Shown: positions 51,528-62,235, numbered from the stretch's first letter. The stretch is DNA of 64,000 nt from Methylobacterium oryzae (GCF_021398735.1 NZ_CP090349.1:2052501-2116500); one strand, 5' to 3'. Made by a program: numbers and translations. Notes: generated by a model from the letters alone, not told the origin.

Positions 51528-53039
51528 GTGGCGCGTGCGCGGCGCGTAACCCCGGCCGCGGCGCCGACCGGTCGCAGGGCGCCCGCCCTGCCGAAGGGCG
51601 CACGCCGCACGACCCCGTCGCCGGAGACGCTGGCGTCGCTCGGCCCGGACCGGCTGATCGCGCTGATCCTCGGCGAGACCGGGCGCAACCCGGCCTTCAA
51701 GAAGCTGGTGAGCGCCGCGCTCGCCTCGCTCCAGGGCCCCGAGGCCGTCGCGGCGATCGTCGACCGGCGGCTGACGGCCCTCGAGGGCGCCCAGGGCTAC
51801 ATCGACTGGCAGAAGCGCCGGACCTTCGCGGCCGACCTCAACACCACCGTGACGGTGATCCTCAACGAGCTGCGGCCCCTCGATCCGGGGGCCGCGCTCG
51901 ACCGGCTCCGCCGCTTCCTCGACGGCGCCGACGCGGTCCTGAACCGCGTCGACGACAGCACCGGCGCCGTGCAGGGCGTGTTCGACCGCGCCGCCGCGGC
52001 GTTCGTGGAGATCGCCGGCGCCCTGCCGCCGGAGGACGCTGCCCGGGTAGCGGCGCGCCTCGTCGAGCCGTTCGCGGCGGATCCGTTCGGCCCACTCGGA
52101 ACCGTCCTCGGCGAGATGATCCCGGCGCTGCCCGAGCCATCCCTCGCGGAGATCGACGACCGGCTCGCCGCCGCCGAGGCGGCCCTGCCGCAGGGCGGGG
52201 ATCCCCGCCGCGACGCGACCCACCACCGGCAGGCGGCCCGGATCCAGATCCTGCGCCTGCGCCAGGCCGTCGCCGACCGGCGCGGCGACACCGACACCTT
52301 CATCGCCCTGGAGCGGGCGACCTTGCCGGGGCGGGAGAACCGCGTCGCGATTGCCCGGCGGCTCCTCGGCGCGGGGCGCGCCGCCGAGGCGCTGGACTGG
52401 ATCCGACGCATGCAGGATCCGGGTCTGCGCATCGCCACCCGGGCCGACCTGATCGCCGGCTTCGACCTGCGCGGACCCGAGCGGGAACGGCAGGCGCTGG
52501 AGATCGAGATCCTCGACGCGCTCGGCCGGGGCGATGAGGCGCAGGCCCTGCGCTGGGGGCGGTTCGAGCGCGAACTCGACGCGGCGATGCTGCGCACCTT
52601 CCTCGCCAAGCTTCCGGATTTCGAGGACGAGGAGGCGCTACGGCGCGCCCTCGACCACGCCGAGGCCTTCCCGCAGCCGCACCGGGCGCTCGCCTTCCTG
52701 GCGGCCTGGCCGGATCTGCGCCGTGCGGCCGCGCTGGTCGTCGCGCGGCCTGAGACCTGGCAGGGCGACCAGTACGCGGTGCTGGCGCCGGTCGCCGAGG
52801 CGCTGGCGCAGGATCACCCCCGGGCCGCGACGATCCTGTATCGCCGGCTCCTCAACTCGATCCTCGAGACCGGCCGCAGCGCCGCCTACCCGCACGGCGC
52901 GCGCTACCTCGCGGAGCTCGACGCCCTGGCGGGGCGCCTCGCGACCGGCGACGTCGATCCGGATCCGCAGGCCTACCGCGCTGCTCTGCGGCGGGCGCAC
53001 GGCCGCAAGCACGGGTTCTGGAGCCTCGTGCGCGACTGA
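51528..53039 (+). CDS. DUF6880-like helical repeat protein
   Basis: A 503-residue cytoplasmic protein, nearly all alpha-helical, with tandem helix pairs such as LERATLPGRENRVAIARRLL and AAEALDWIRRMQDPG. This fits the DUF6880 group often found beside SWIM zinc-finger proteins, but no SWIM gene is near. Ends in RAHGRKHGFWSLV. Start GTG 51528 is provisional; the first 25 residues are basic and variable. Confidence 0.65.
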   Translation: MARARRVTPAAAPTGRRAPALPKGARRTTPSPETLASLGPDRLIALILGETGRNPAFKKLVSAALASLQGPEAVAAIVDRRLTALEGAQGYIDWQKRRTFAADLNTTVTVILNELRPLDPGAALDRLRRFLDGADAVLNRVDDSTGAVQGVFDRAAAAFVEIAGALPPEDAARVAARLVEPFAADPFGPLGTVLGEMIPALPEPSLAEIDDRLAAAEAALPQGGDPRRDATHHRQAARIQILRLRQAVADRRGDTDTFIALERATLPGRENRVAIARRLLGAGRAAEALDWIRRMQDPGLRIATRADLIAGFDLRGPERERQALEIEILDALGRGDEAQALRWGRFERELDAAMLRTFLAKLPDFEDEEALRRALDHAEAFPQPHRALAFLAAWPDLRRAAALVVARPETWQGDQYAVLAPVAEALAQDHPRAATILYRRLLNSILETGRSAAYPHGARYLAELDALAGRLATGDVDPDPQAYRAALRRAHGRKHGFWSLVRD

Positions 53040-53057
53040 ACCGGATGCGCGGCCGGC

Positions 53058-53420
53058 TCAGTCCTCCAGCACGATGGCGTCGACCCGGTCCGGGTAGAAA
53101 GCCACGTGGTCGCGGATTGCCGCGACGGCCGGGTACGGGTCGCCGTAGCTCCAGACCGCGTCGGGGCGCCGATCGCCGTCGACGACGAGGTCGAAATAGT
53201 GGGCGTCGCCCTTGTACGGGCAGTGGCTCGTCCGCGCCGAGGCGACGAAACAATCGGCGCGGATGTCGCTTCGCGGCACGTAGAAGACCGGTGGGTACCG
53301 AGCCTCCTGCAGCCGCAGGGCGTTCCGGGTCTCGGCGACCGCGGCGCCCGCCACGACGACGCGGACGCGGCGGGACTCGGGCTCGACGGTGATCGGGTGG
53401 TCCGGTCCGGGCAGCTTCAT
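53058..53420 (-). CDS. DUF427 domain protein
   Basis: A 120-residue protein with VAGAAVAETRNALRLQE, PPVFYVPRSDIRADC, and SHCPYKGDAHYFDLVV, the classic DUF427 core. The role is unknown. Its ATG overlaps the stop of the methyltransferase gene by 4 nt, so the two are co-translated. Confidence 0.87.
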   Translation of the reverse strand: MKLPGPDHPITVEPESRRVRVVVAGAAVAETRNALRLQEARYPPVFYVPRSDIRADCFVASARTSHCPYKGDAHYFDLVVDGDRRPDAVWSYGDPYPAVAAIRDHVAFYPDRVDAIVLED

Positions 53421-54307
53421 GGCGTGTTCCCTCCCTCGGGCTTCAACTCGACGGTCCCGAGCGCGTCGGCGAGGCGCGTCTTCGCGGTCCCGGGCCGCAG
53501 GGGCTTCTGCTGGGTCTCGTGCGGCACCCAGCCCGAGAGCCACAGCACCTCGAAGGTCGCCCGCACGCGACCGTCCGGGTCCGAGAACCGCTCGGCGTAG
53601 ATCTCGGCCATGCGCAGCAACGTCGCCCGCCGCAGCGGAGTCCGCCGCCGCTCGGTGAGCACGTTGGTCATGCCCATGGCCCGCAGGTCGCGCATCAGGC
53701 CGAACGGGTCGGCGTAGCGGACCGTCAGCGTGTCGGTATCGGCCACCGGCAGCGCGAAGCCCGCCCGCTGCAGCAGGCCGCCGGCCTCGCGCACCGCCGC
53801 GAAGGGCGCCACGCGGGGGCTGACCCCACCCTCGACCTCGCTCTCGGCCTGGGCGAAGCTCTGGCGCAGCTCCGTCAGCGTCGCGCCGCCGAGCAGGCAG
53901 CCGACGAACAGCCCATCCGGACGGAGGGCGCGGCGCAGCTGGATCAGCGTGCCGGGGAGGTCGTTCACGGCGTGGAGGGCCAGCAGCGACACGGCGAGGT
54001 CCAGGCTCCCGGTCGCCAGCGGCAGCGCTTCGGGATCTCCGACGATCAGGTCGCCGCCCGGCTCTGGCAGGGCCGCGAGGCGGACATGCCGCGCCGCCGG
54101 ATAGCGGGCGGCGAGCAGCCGGGTCGCCACGGGACGCGGCGTGGCGAGGTCGAGAACAGAGACGAAGCTGCGCAGGACGGCGCCGAGCCGGTCGTCGAGA
54201 TCCTCGGCGAGGCGGTCGAGGAGGAAGCCCGGGTAGCCGAGGCGCCCGGCACGGGCGAGGCGGCGGCGGGCGAGGCGCGTGTCGAACAGGGCGGCGGGAG
54301 CATCCAT
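53417..54307 (-). CDS. SAM-dependent methyltransferase (NDUFAF5/BioC-like)
   Basis: A 296-residue protein. DRLAEDLDDRLGAVLRSF, VLDLATPRP, ALPLATGSLDLAVSLLALH and LRPDGLFVGCLLGGATLTEL are typical of the alphaproteobacterial relatives of NDUFAF5, a complex I assembly factor. Motif I (VLDLATP) lacks the usual Gly-rich GxGxG, and SAM binding may be altered. The 4-nt overlap couples it to DUF427. Confidence 0.8.
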   Translation of the reverse strand: MDAPAALFDTRLARRRLARAGRLGYPGFLLDRLAEDLDDRLGAVLRSFVSVLDLATPRPVATRLLAARYPAARHVRLAALPEPGGDLIVGDPEALPLATGSLDLAVSLLALHAVNDLPGTLIQLRRALRPDGLFVGCLLGGATLTELRQSFAQAESEVEGGVSPRVAPFAAVREAGGLLQRAGFALPVADTDTLTVRYADPFGLMRDLRAMGMTNVLTERRRTPLRRATLLRMAEIYAERFSDPDGRVRATFEVLWLSGWVPHETQQKPLRPGTAKTRLADALGTVELKPEGGNTP

Positions 54308-54456
54308 CGGGGGGCAGATGGCATCTGCGGTCGCGTCGCGCCACCGTCGCCGCGCACGGTCTCGTGAGCTGCGCTAGGATGCTGGAACGACTCGGGAGCG
54401 TCGCTGTTCCTGCTGCAACCGGCCCAACGGCCGAGATTCCTCAGGGAGCACACATC

Positions 54457-54702
54457 ATGAAGCGCATGCTCGTCGGGGCCGCCGTGGCCCTCACCACCCT
54501 GGCCGCCGCGGGCGGCGCCGAGGCGAAGGGCTGCATCAAGGGCGCCATCGTCGGCGGCATCGCGGGTCACTACGCCGGCCATCACGGCCTCGTCGGTGCC
54601 GCGGCCGGCTGCGCCATCGGCCGCCACCGCGCCAACGCGCGCGACCGTCAGGTCGAGCGGCAGCAGATGGCGCCGCAGGCGCGCCCCGTCTCGGCCCAGT
54701 AA
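54457..54702 (+). CDS. Glycine-zipper exported small protein
   Basis: An 81-residue protein. The signal peptide ends AEAKG; then KGAIVGGIAGHYAGHHGLVG with AAAGCAIGRHRA forms a glycine-zipper membrane-insertion motif, common in small outer-envelope proteins. Two Cys flank the zipper. CAGGGAGC precedes ATG 54457. Confidence 0.72.
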   Translation: MKRMLVGAAVALTTLAAAGGAEAKGCIKGAIVGGIAGHYAGHHGLVGAAAGCAIGRHRANARDRQVERQQMAPQARPVSAQ

Positions 54703-54730
54703 GCCAGCTCTGCGGGAGCGCGTCGCGCGC

Positions 54731-55492
54731 ATGACGGCCTTCCAGGCCGTCGCCACGGCCCTGCGCGGTCTGCCGCGCGGGGTCGTCTCCCTGATCTACC
54801 CGCCCACCTGCGCGGGCTGCGGCGGCGCCACCGCCGACCCGGGCGCCCTCTGTCCGTCCTGCTGGTCGAGCCTGCGCCTGATCGAGGAACCGGTGTGCCA
54901 GCGCTACGGTACACCCTTCGCGGTCGACCTCGGGGTCGGCCCGCTGGTGTCGCCCCGGGCCATCGCGGAACCGCCGGTCTTCGGCCGCGCCCGGGCGGTC
55001 GCCCTCTACGATTCCGTGGCGCGGCGGCTCGTCCATCGCCTGAAATACGAGGACCGGCTCGATCTCGCCGGCGTGATGGCCCGGATGATGGCCGCGAGCG
55101 GCCGGACTCTGATCGCCGAGGCCGAGTGCCTCGTGCCGGTACCGCTCCATCGCGGACGCCTGTGGCGGCGGCGCTTCAACCAGTCCGCCCTGCTGGCGCG
55201 GGCGATCGCGGATGCGGCAGGGCGGCCGTGCGTCGCCACGGCCCTGGTGCGCGTGCGCGCCACGCGATCCCAGGTCGGCCTGAGCCGCGCGGCGCGGGCC
55301 GAGAACCTGAGCGGCGCCTTCCGGGTCGCTTCCGCCGAGCAGCACCGCGTCCGCGGGCGCCGGGTCCTTCTCGTGGACGACGTCATGACCACCGGCGCCA
55401 CCGGCAACGCCGCCGCCCGCGCGCTCCTGCGCGGCGGGGCGACGTCCGTGGATCTCCTGACCTTCGCCCTCGTCGGCGAGATCGCCGGCTGA
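54731..55492 (+). CDS. comF: ComF family phosphoribosyltransferase-like protein
   Basis: A 253-residue protein. An N-terminal zinc-ribbon (PPTCAGCGG, LCPSCWSS) is followed by a PRTase fold with LVPVPLHRGRLWRRRFNQS and the PRPP loop LLVDDVMTTGAT. ComF relatives help DNA uptake or repair; in non-competent bacteria the role is open. Starts upstream would run into the glycine-zipper gene, so ATG 54731 is used. Confidence 0.87.
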   Translation: MTAFQAVATALRGLPRGVVSLIYPPTCAGCGGATADPGALCPSCWSSLRLIEEPVCQRYGTPFAVDLGVGPLVSPRAIAEPPVFGRARAVALYDSVARRLVHRLKYEDRLDLAGVMARMMAASGRTLIAEAECLVPVPLHRGRLWRRRFNQSALLARAIADAAGRPCVATALVRVRATRSQVGLSRAARAENLSGAFRVASAEQHRVRGRRVLLVDDVMTTGATGNAAARALLRGGATSVDLLTFALVGEIAG

Positions 55493-55501
55493 AGCCTGCC
55501 T

Positions 55502-56095
55502 TCAGCGCCCGGCCTGCACCCGCTCCGGGAAGCCCGCCGCCAGGGTGAAGTCGAACGCCTCCGCGATCCCCTCGTACCAGAGCGAGAACGGCGTCGGACG
55601 CGCGAGGTGCAGGGCGCCCTCGGTCTCGCGCCCCTCGTGCTGGAGGGCCGCCCCGTGCTTGGCCGCGAGCCGCAGCATGGGCCCGTTTCCCGACAGGCAG
55701 CGGACGTGGAGATCCTTGACGCCGCGATGCCGCGCCGCGCGGGCGATCCGGGCGAACAGGGCGGCCCCGATCCCCTTCCGGCGGAAGGTCTGCTCGACCG
55801 CGAAGGCCGCCTCAGCGTGCGGCCCCAGGGCGTAGCGGGACGCGCCCGGCCCCATCGGCCGCAACTCGGCGAGACCGCGCAACACGCCGCCCACGAAGGC
55901 GCCGTACATCACGCCCTCCGCGGTCAGCGCCTGCGCGGCGTAGGCCCGGACTCCGGCCTCGCTGACATTGCCCATGAAGCGGCTCGCCCGGGTCTCCGGA
56001 TCCAGCCGCAGGAAATAGTCGAGGACCGCAGCGCGGTCCGCCGGCCAGAGACGCCGGATGGTGTGGGTCGGCCCATCGAGGGCTTGTACCGCCAT
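55502..56095 (-). CDS. GNAT family N-acetyltransferase
   Basis: A 197-residue acetyltransferase with TIRRLWPADRAAVLDYF, GAFVGGVLRGLAELRP, and the acetyl-CoA loop FRRKGIGAALFARIA (R-x-x-G-x-G/A). The substrate is unknown. ATG 56095 is chosen; upstream residues look like shadow sequence. Confidence 0.83.
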   Translation of the reverse strand: MAVQALDGPTHTIRRLWPADRAAVLDYFLRLDPETRASRFMGNVSEAGVRAYAAQALTAEGVMYGAFVGGVLRGLAELRPMGPGASRYALGPHAEAAFAVEQTFRRKGIGAALFARIARAARHRGVKDLHVRCLSGNGPMLRLAAKHGAALQHEGRETEGALHLARPTPFSLWYEGIAEAFDFTLAAGFPERVQAGR

Positions 56096-56417
56096 GATGA
56101 AGCTCCGGTTCGTGCGCGCTGCCGCGCGGAGTGATCCGGACGCTCCTCCCAAGAGACCGCCGGGATGTCGCATCCCCGTATTCATTGTGCAATGCAGCAG
56201 AGTGCGGGGCCGGCCGGCCGCGGGCCTGCCATGCGTGGGACCGATGCGAGGCTTCGATGGGACGCCTCAATGGGACGCTTGCCCGCGGCTGTTCGGCCGC
56301 GGGCTTGATTCAGGCCGAGCTTGCGCGGCACTGGAACAGGCCCCGGGTCGTTGACCGCCGACGCGGGTGCAGGGGGTGCCGAACCGGTACCGCGATCAGC
56401 AGCGAGGAACCGGCGGC
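56096..56417. other. 322-nt divergent region between GNAT gene and zapE
   Basis: No convincing gene. It carries a short tandem repeat ATGGGACGC spaced 14 bp (56257-56278) and a 9-bp hairpin at 56281-56304. Promoters for both neighbours must lie here but no clear -35/-10 pair stands out. Confidence 0.4.
56281..56304 (+). terminator. Hairpin in the region upstream of zapE
   Basis: Perfect 9-bp stem GCCCGCGGC / GCCGCGGGC, loop TGTTCG, followed by TTGATT. It sits 113 nt before zapE, so it could end a short upstream RNA or act as an attenuator. Confidence 0.4.
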
Positions 56418-57650
56418 GTGAACGACAGATCCGGCAAGCCCATAGCTTCGTCGCCGGCGGCGCTCGCCGGTGCGGTCTCGCCAGGCCCGGTCCACGAGCG
56501 CTACGAGGCGCTGGTCGCCACCGGCGCCATCGAGCGCGATCCCGCCCAGGCGCACCTCGTGCGCGCCCTCGACCGGCTGGTCGTCGACCTCCAGCGCCGC
56601 AAGCGGGCCAGCAAGACGAGCGCCCTGGGGTGGCTGTTCCGTCGCAAGGACGAGGCCGAGGCGATCAAGGGCCTGTACATCTGGGGCTCGGTCGGGCGCG
56701 GGAAGACCATGCTGATGGACCTCTTCCACGAGGCGGCGCCGGAGCCGAAGCGGCGCGTCCATTTCCACGGTTTCCTGGCCGACGCGCACGAGCGGATCCA
56801 CGCCTACCGTCAGGCGCTGAAGGCCGGCACCGTCAAGGGCGACGACCCGATCGGACCGGTGGCCGACCAGCTGGCCGACGAGGCGACCCTGCTGTGCTTC
56901 GACGAGTTCACTGTCACCGACATCGCCGACGCGATGATCCTGGGTCGCCTGTTCAACCACCTGTTCCGGCGCGGCGTCACCGTCGTCGCGACCTCGAACG
57001 TCGAGCCCGACCGACTCTACGAGGGCGGCCTCAACCGGGCGCTGTTCCTGCCCTTCGTGGCGAACCTCCAGGAACGCGTGACCGTCGTCCGCCTCGACTC
57101 CCGGACGGATTTCCGGCTGGAGAAGCTCGGCGGCGCGGCGGTCTACCATGTCCCCGCCGACGCGGCGGCGCGCGCGGCCCTCGACGCCGCCTTCAAGGCC
57201 CTGACCGGCAAGGCTCGCGGCCTCCCAGCGACGGTCACGGTCCACGGCCGGGCCGTGGCGGTTCCCGAGCAGGCGACCGGCGTGGCCCGGTTCGGCTTCG
57301 ACGATCTCTGTCGCCAGCCCCTCGGCGCCTCCGACTACATGGCACTCGCCCGCGCCTACCACACGGTGATCCTCGACGGGATCCCGGTGATGGGCGAGGC
57401 GGAGCGGAACGAGGCCAAGCGCTTCATCACGCTGGTCGACACGCTCTACGACCGGCATGTGAAGCTCGTGGCCTCCGCGGCCGCCGAAGCGCAGGACCTC
57501 TACACCGCCCGGACCGGCCGCGAGGCCTTCGAGTTCGACCGGACCGTCTCGCGCCTCATCGAGATGCGGTCGCGGGAATATCTCGGCCAGCCGCACGGCC
57601 GGCCGGATTCCGAGGCGTCGGGCGCCACCACCGGGCTGGTGGAGACGTGA
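56418..57650 (+). CDS. zapE: ZapE / AFG1-like ATPase
   Basis: A 410-residue AAA-like ATPase. Walker [15 protein letters not shown], Walker [19 protein letters not shown], a [19 protein letters not shown] sensor region and [12 protein letters not shown] are diagnostic of AFG1/ZapE. ZapE acts at the division ring and in membrane-protein quality control. GTG 56418 has GAGGAA upstream. Its TGA overlaps the kinase gene start by 4 nt (GTGA), unlike the usual alphaproteobacterial zapE-mdh order. Confidence 0.9.
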   Translation: MNDRSGKPIASSPAALAGAVSPGPVHERYEALVATGAIERDPAQAHLVRALDRLVVDLQRRKRASKTSALGWLFRRKDEAEAIKGLYIWGSVGRGKTMLMDLFHEAAPEPKRRVHFHGFLADAHERIHAYRQALKAGTVKGDDPIGPVADQLADEATLLCFDEFTVTDIADAMILGRLFNHLFRRGVTVVATSNVEPDRLYEGGLNRALFLPFVANLQERVTVVRLDSRTDFRLEKLGGAAVYHVPADAAARAALDAAFKALTGKARGLPATVTVHGRAVAVPEQATGVARFGFDDLCRQPLGASDYMALARAYHTVILDGIPVMGEAERNEAKRFITLVDTLYDRHVKLVASAAAEAQDLYTARTGREAFEFDRTVSRLIEMRSREYLGQPHGRPDSEASGATTGLVET

Positions 57651-60622
57651 GCGCCCCGTCGCGTGCCGGATCGATCTTCGGCCTGCGCCGGCGCAATTGG
57701 CGCGGCGCCGGCCCGCTGGGCTGGCTCCTCGGCTCGCCCGTCGCCTTCATCCTGCTGATCGTCGCCCTGGGCAGCGGCACGGCCAATTACGTGACCGGCG
57801 AGACCGACCGGGCCGCGACCGCCCGGGCGAACGCGACGATCGCCGGGATCGAGCGCCTGATCTCCGAGGTCAAGGACCTGGAGACCGGGGAGCGCGGCTT
57901 CGTGCTGGTCGGCAGCGAGGATTACCTCCGTCCCTACACGACCGCCCTCACCAAGATCGACACGGAGCTGACCGGCCTCGGCGCCGCCGCGCAGGAGTCG
58001 GTCCGAGCCGGCGGCCCGTCGCTCGCCGGGCTGATCGCGCAGAAGCGCGACTTCGCCGCCCGGGTGGTGGAGGCGCGGCGGAACCGGGGCTTCGACGCCG
58101 CCATCGACCTCGTCCGCACCGGCGAGGGCAAGCAGCTGATGGACGCGATCCGCGCCGAATCGGCGGCCCGGCAGGCCGCGACCCTGGAGCAGCTCGCGAC
58201 CATCCAGGCGCACGAAGCGTGGCGCGAACTCCTGCTGTTCCTCCTCTCCGCGGCGGCGGCCCTCGGAGCGATCGTGCTGCTGGCGCGCCTCGCCCTGGTG
58301 CGACGGCAGGAATCCCTGCGGATGTCCCGTCTCCTCGACGGGGTGCTGGCCAACGCGCCGGTGGGGCTCGGCTTCCTCGACCGTGACCTGAAAATCAGGC
58401 ACATGAACCGGGCGCTCGCCACCATGAGCGAGCGCGGCTTCGGGGCCGATCTCGGCGCGCCGATCTGGGCCATGCTCCCGACGCTGCGGGAGGAGCTGGC
58501 CCCGAAGCTGGCCGCGGCCCTGACGGAAGGCCTGGTCTCGCCGAACGTGCCGGTGGCGGTGCCGACCCCCTCGGCGCCGGGCGGCGTGCGGCATTTCTCG
58601 ATGAGCTTCTATCCGCTCCGGGGCGAGGAGAGCGCGGCGGCCGACCAGAGCGTCGAGGGCGTCGGCCTTGTGGTGGTCGACGAGACCATCCGCCACCTCG
58701 CGGAGGCCCGGCTGCGCCGGAGCGAGGAGCGCTTCCGCTCGCTGATCGAGGCGAGCGCCGCCATCGTCTGGACCGCCAACCCGGAAGGGAGCCTCCATCG
58801 CCGCCAGACGGCCTGGACCCGCTTCACCGGCCAGGACGAGGCCGCCTACGCGGGGCTCGGCTTCCTCGACGCGGTCCACCCGGAGGACCGTGCGCATACC
58901 CGCGCCGCGTGGACCCGCGCTGTCACCAGCCTGGAACCCTACGCCACCGAGCACCGGATCCGAGCCGCCTCCGGGACCTACCGGCACATGAGCGTGCGCG
59001 CCGTCCCGATCCTCGAACCCGACGGCACCCTGCGGGAGTGGGTCGGGACCCACACGGACATCACCGAGCGCAAGGAGGCCGAGGCCGCGATCGAGGCGGC
59101 GCGCGCGGCGGCCGAGGCCGCCAACGCGGCCAAGAGCCAGTTCCTGGCCAATATGAGCCACGAGCTGCGCACCCCGCTCTCGGCGGTGATCGGCTATTCC
59201 GAGATGGTGCAGGAGGAGTTGGAGGATATCGGCGAGGCCGATCTCGTCACCGACATGAAGAAGATCGAGACCAACGCCCGCCACCTCCTCGGCCTGATTA
59301 ACGACGTGCTCGACATCTCGAAGATCGAGGCCGACCGGGTCGAGATCTACGCGGAGGATTTCGAGGTCGCCGCCGTGGTGCAGGAGGTCGCGGTCACGGT
59401 CGAGGGTCTCGTCGCCAAGAAGGGCAACACCCTGGCGCTGGAGCTGGAGCCAGGCCTGGGCAGCGCGCATACCGACGTGACCAAGCTGCGGCAGTGCCTG
59501 ATCAATCTCCTGAGCAATGCCGCGAAGTTCACCGAGGATGGCCGGATCACCCTGGCGGTCGCCCGGGCGGACGGTGCGCTGCGCTTCTGCGTGACCGACA
59601 CCGGCATCGGCATGACGCGGGAGCAGGTCGGCAAGCTGTTCGAGCGGTTCACCCAGGCCGACGCCTCCACGACGCGCCGGTTCGGCGGCACCGGGCTCGG
59701 CCTCGCGATCACCCGGGCCTTCGCCGAGATGCTGGGCGGCTCGATCACCGTGGACAGCCGCGAGGGGCAGGGCACCACCTTCACGCTGACGTTGCCGGAC
59801 CGTTTCGAGGCCGCCGCGGCCGAGGACGCGGACCCGGCCGCATCGGGAGACGGCGACCGCGGGACGATCCTGGTGGTCGACGACGACGCCGCGACCCGCG
59901 ATCTGCTGGCGCGCTTCCTGGAGCGCGAGGGCTTCTCGGTGACGGTCGCCGAGGACGGGCGGCGCGGGCTCGATCTCGCTCGCAGCCTGCATCCGCGGGC
60001 CGTTCTCCTCGACGTCACCATGCCGCAGATGGACGGATGGGCGGTGCTGCGGGCCATCCGGGCCGATCCCGAGATCGGCGCGACGCCGATCGTGATGGTG
60101 ACGGTCCTGGACGAGCAGAACCTCGCCTTCTCCCTCGGCGCCACCGACTACCTGCAGAAGCCGATCGACTGGGGAAGCCTGCGCCAGATCGTCGACCGCT
60201 TCCGCCTCGCCTCGGGTGACGGCGCGATCCTCGTCGTCGAGGACGAGGCCGACGTCCGCGAGCACGTCTGCGCCTATCTCGCGCGCGAGGGCTTCCCGGT
60301 CCGCGAGGCCGAGAACGGCCTGCGCGCTCTGGCAGCCCTGGAGACGGAGCGCCCATCCCTCATCCTGCTCGACCTGATGATGCCCGAGATGGACGGATTC
60401 GCGTTCCTGCGGGCGCTGCGGGCCCGGCCTGACAGCCGCGACGTGCCGGTGGTAGTGCTCACCGCCAAGGACATCACGGCCGAGGACCGGCGCCGTCTGG
60501 CCGGTCAGGCCGACAGGGTGCTCGCCAAGGGCTCGACCGGGCTCAAGGAGCTGGCCCGCGAGCTGCGTGCCCTGGTCCCCGCGACGGAGGACGCGCCCGC
60601 CCAGGGACCCGGGCCCGGCTGA
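57647..60622 (+). CDS. Hybrid sensor histidine kinase with CHASE3, PAS and two receivers
   Basis: A 991-residue membrane kinase. TM about 28-48, CHASE3 (about 50-190, [20 protein letters not shown]), TM about 195-215, two PAS domains (about 225-480), HisKA with phospho-His in [13 protein letters not shown] (near 505), HATPase to about 720, and two receivers with Asp in [12 protein letters not shown] (about 787) and [13 protein letters not shown] (about 907). No output domain: it should pass phosphate to a separate phosphotransferase. Start GTG overlaps zapE. Confidence 0.92.
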   Translation: MSAPSRAGSIFGLRRRNWRGAGPLGWLLGSPVAFILLIVALGSGTANYVTGETDRAATARANATIAGIERLISEVKDLETGERGFVLVGSEDYLRPYTTALTKIDTELTGLGAAAQESVRAGGPSLAGLIAQKRDFAARVVEARRNRGFDAAIDLVRTGEGKQLMDAIRAESAARQAATLEQLATIQAHEAWRELLLFLLSAAAALGAIVLLARLALVRRQESLRMSRLLDGVLANAPVGLGFLDRDLKIRHMNRALATMSERGFGADLGAPIWAMLPTLREELAPKLAAALTEGLVSPNVPVAVPTPSAPGGVRHFSMSFYPLRGEESAAADQSVEGVGLVVVDETIRHLAEARLRRSEERFRSLIEASAAIVWTANPEGSLHRRQTAWTRFTGQDEAAYAGLGFLDAVHPEDRAHTRAAWTRAVTSLEPYATEHRIRAASGTYRHMSVRAVPILEPDGTLREWVGTHTDITERKEAEAAIEAARAAAEAANAAKSQFLANMSHELRTPLSAVIGYSEMVQEELEDIGEADLVTDMKKIETNARHLLGLINDVLDISKIEADRVEIYAEDFEVAAVVQEVAVTVEGLVAKKGNTLALELEPGLGSAHTDVTKLRQCLINLLSNAAKFTEDGRITLAVARADGALRFCVTDTGIGMTREQVGKLFERFTQADASTTRRFGGTGLGLAITRAFAEMLGGSITVDSREGQGTTFTLTLPDRFEAAAAEDADPAASGDGDRGTILVVDDDAATRDLLARFLEREGFSVTVAEDGRRGLDLARSLHPRAVLLDVTMPQMDGWAVLRAIRADPEIGATPIVMVTVLDEQNLAFSLGATDYLQKPIDWGSLRQIVDRFRLASGDGAILVVEDEADVREHVCAYLAREGFPVREAENGLRALAALETERPSLILLDLMMPEMDGFAFLRALRARPDSRDVPVVVLTAKDITAEDRRRLAGQADRVLAKGSTGLKELARELRALVPATEDAPAQGPGPG

Positions 60623-60672
60623 GCGCCCGCGGACCACGGCGGTCCCGGTCCCGGATCGGGGATGGTGCCGCG

Positions 60673-62235
60673 TCAGAGACCCCGGAACGCCAGTATCAGC
60701 GCGCCGACGGCGATGCCCCACAAGGCCAGCGTCGACCAGATCGCGCGGTAGCGTTCGTTGCGGGCGAAGCGCTCCAGCCGGCGGGCATCGCCGGTGCCGG
60801 CCTCGTCGAGGCGGACCAGCACGCGCTTCAACCGTATGGCAAGGTCCGGGATGTCGCCGACGACGTCGGAGACGACCTTGAGGGCGTCCAGGCCGCTCTG
60901 CGCCCGGCCGACCGGCCCCATGTTGCGGGCGATCCAGGCGCGCACGACCGGCTCGGCCGTGGTCCACATATCGAGGCGCGGGTCGAGGGAGCGGGCGACG
61001 CCCTCCACCACCACCATGGTCTTCTGGAGCATCACCAGCTCGGTGCGGGTGCTCATGTCGAACAGGGCCGTGACGTCGAACAGCAGGGTCAGGACCTTGG
61101 CCATCGAGATCTCGTCGGCCCGGCGCTGGTGGATCGGCTCGCCGATGGCGCGGATCGCCTGCGCGAAATCCTCCACGGAGTGATGGGCCGGCACGTAGCC
61201 CGCCTCGAAATGGACCTTCGCCACCCGGCGGTAATCCCGCAGGATGAAGCCCAGCAGGATCTCGGCGAGAAACCGGCGCTCGTTCGGGCCGAGGCGGCCC
61301 ATGATGCCGAAATCGACCGCGACTAGCCGGCCCTCGGCATCGACCAGCAGGTTCCCCTGGTGCATGTCCGCGTGGAAGAAGCCGTCGCGGATCGCGTGCC
61401 GCAGGAAGCTCTGGATGACGGTCCGGCCGATTATCTGCGGATCATGCCCCCGGGCGGCGAGCTCCGCGGCGCTGTGCAGGCGGGTCCCCTCGATCCACTC
61501 GGCCGACAACACCTCACGGGCGGTCAGCTCCCATTCCGGCCTCGGCACACGGAAGTCCGGATCGTCCTTGGTGTTCTCGGCGAGCTCGGAGGCGGCCGCC
61601 GCCTCAAGGCGGAAATCCATCTCCATCAGCACCGAGCGCGCGAGGATCTCCACCACCTCGCGCGGGCGCAGCCGCTCCGCCTGCGGCGACAGGGCGTTCA
61701 CCACCCGCGCCATGAAGCGCATGACCTCGAGGTCGCGCATGAAGCGCTCGCGGACGCCAGGCCGCATCACCTTCACGGCGAGGGCGCGCTGCGTGCCGTC
61801 GGGATCCTGCACGATCGCCTTGTGGACCTGCGCGATCGAGGCGGCGGCGATCGGCTCGCTGAACGACACGAACAGGGCGCTCACGGGCTTGCCGAGGGCG
61901 GCCTCGACGGTGCGAAGCGCGACCGCCTGCGGGAAGGGCGGCACCCGGTCCTGCAGTTTCTCCAAGTCGAAGGCCGCGCGCATGCCGACGATGTCGGGCC
62001 GCGTCGCCAGGAACTGGCCGAATTTCACGTAGGACGGGCCGAGGCGCGTCATCGCCGCAGAGAGCCGGGCCGCCCCGTCGTCGAGGCCGGGCCGCTCGAG
62101 GGAGCGGCCGATCCGCAGGGCGAGGCGCAGGTGCGGGGGCAGCTCAGAGGGGTCGACGAGGGCGAGGGCGCCCTCGCGGGCCAGCACGAAGCCGACCCGC
62201 GCGCCGCGAAACAAGTTGACGGCGGCGCTGATCAC
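60673..62235 (-). CDS. ubiB: Ubiquinone biosynthesis atypical kinase UbiB
   Basis: A 520-residue ABC1/UbiB protein. KxGQ motif in SYVKFGQFLATRPDI, A-rich loop in PIAAASIAQVHKAIV, IKVMRPGV-like AVKVMRPGVRERFM, DMHQGNLLVDAEGRLVAVDFG, and two C-terminal transmembrane helices. It supports ubiquinone synthesis at the membrane. GTG 62235 starts it; ubiE lies 31 nt upstream. Confidence 0.94.
   Translation of the reverse strand: MISAAVNLFRGARVGFVLAREGALALVDPSELPPHLRLALRIGRSLERPGLDDGAARLSAAMTRLGPSYVKFGQFLATRPDIVGMRAAFDLEKLQDRVPPFPQAVALRTVEAALGKPVSALFVSFSEPIAAASIAQVHKAIVQDPDGTQRALAVKVMRPGVRERFMRDLEVMRFMARVVNALSPQAERLRPREVVEILARSVLMEMDFRLEAAAASELAENTKDDPDFRVPRPEWELTAREVLSAEWIEGTRLHSAAELAARGHDPQIIGRTVIQSFLRHAIRDGFFHADMHQGNLLVDAEGRLVAVDFGIMGRLGPNERRFLAEILLGFILRDYRRVAKVHFEAGYVPAHHSVEDFAQAIRAIGEPIHQRRADEISMAKVLTLLFDVTALFDMSTRTELVMLQKTMVVVEGVARSLDPRLDMWTTAEPVVRAWIARNMGPVGRAQSGLDALKVVSDVVGDIPDLAIRLKRVLVRLDEAGTGDARRLERFARNERYRAIWSTLALWGIAVGALILAFRGL

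Noticed and set aside
57500..60967. 1155-codon open frame antisense to the hybrid kinase
   Set aside because: The sense frame has complete kinase and receiver motifs; the antisense product is low-complexity His/Arg/Glu/Gly without motifs.
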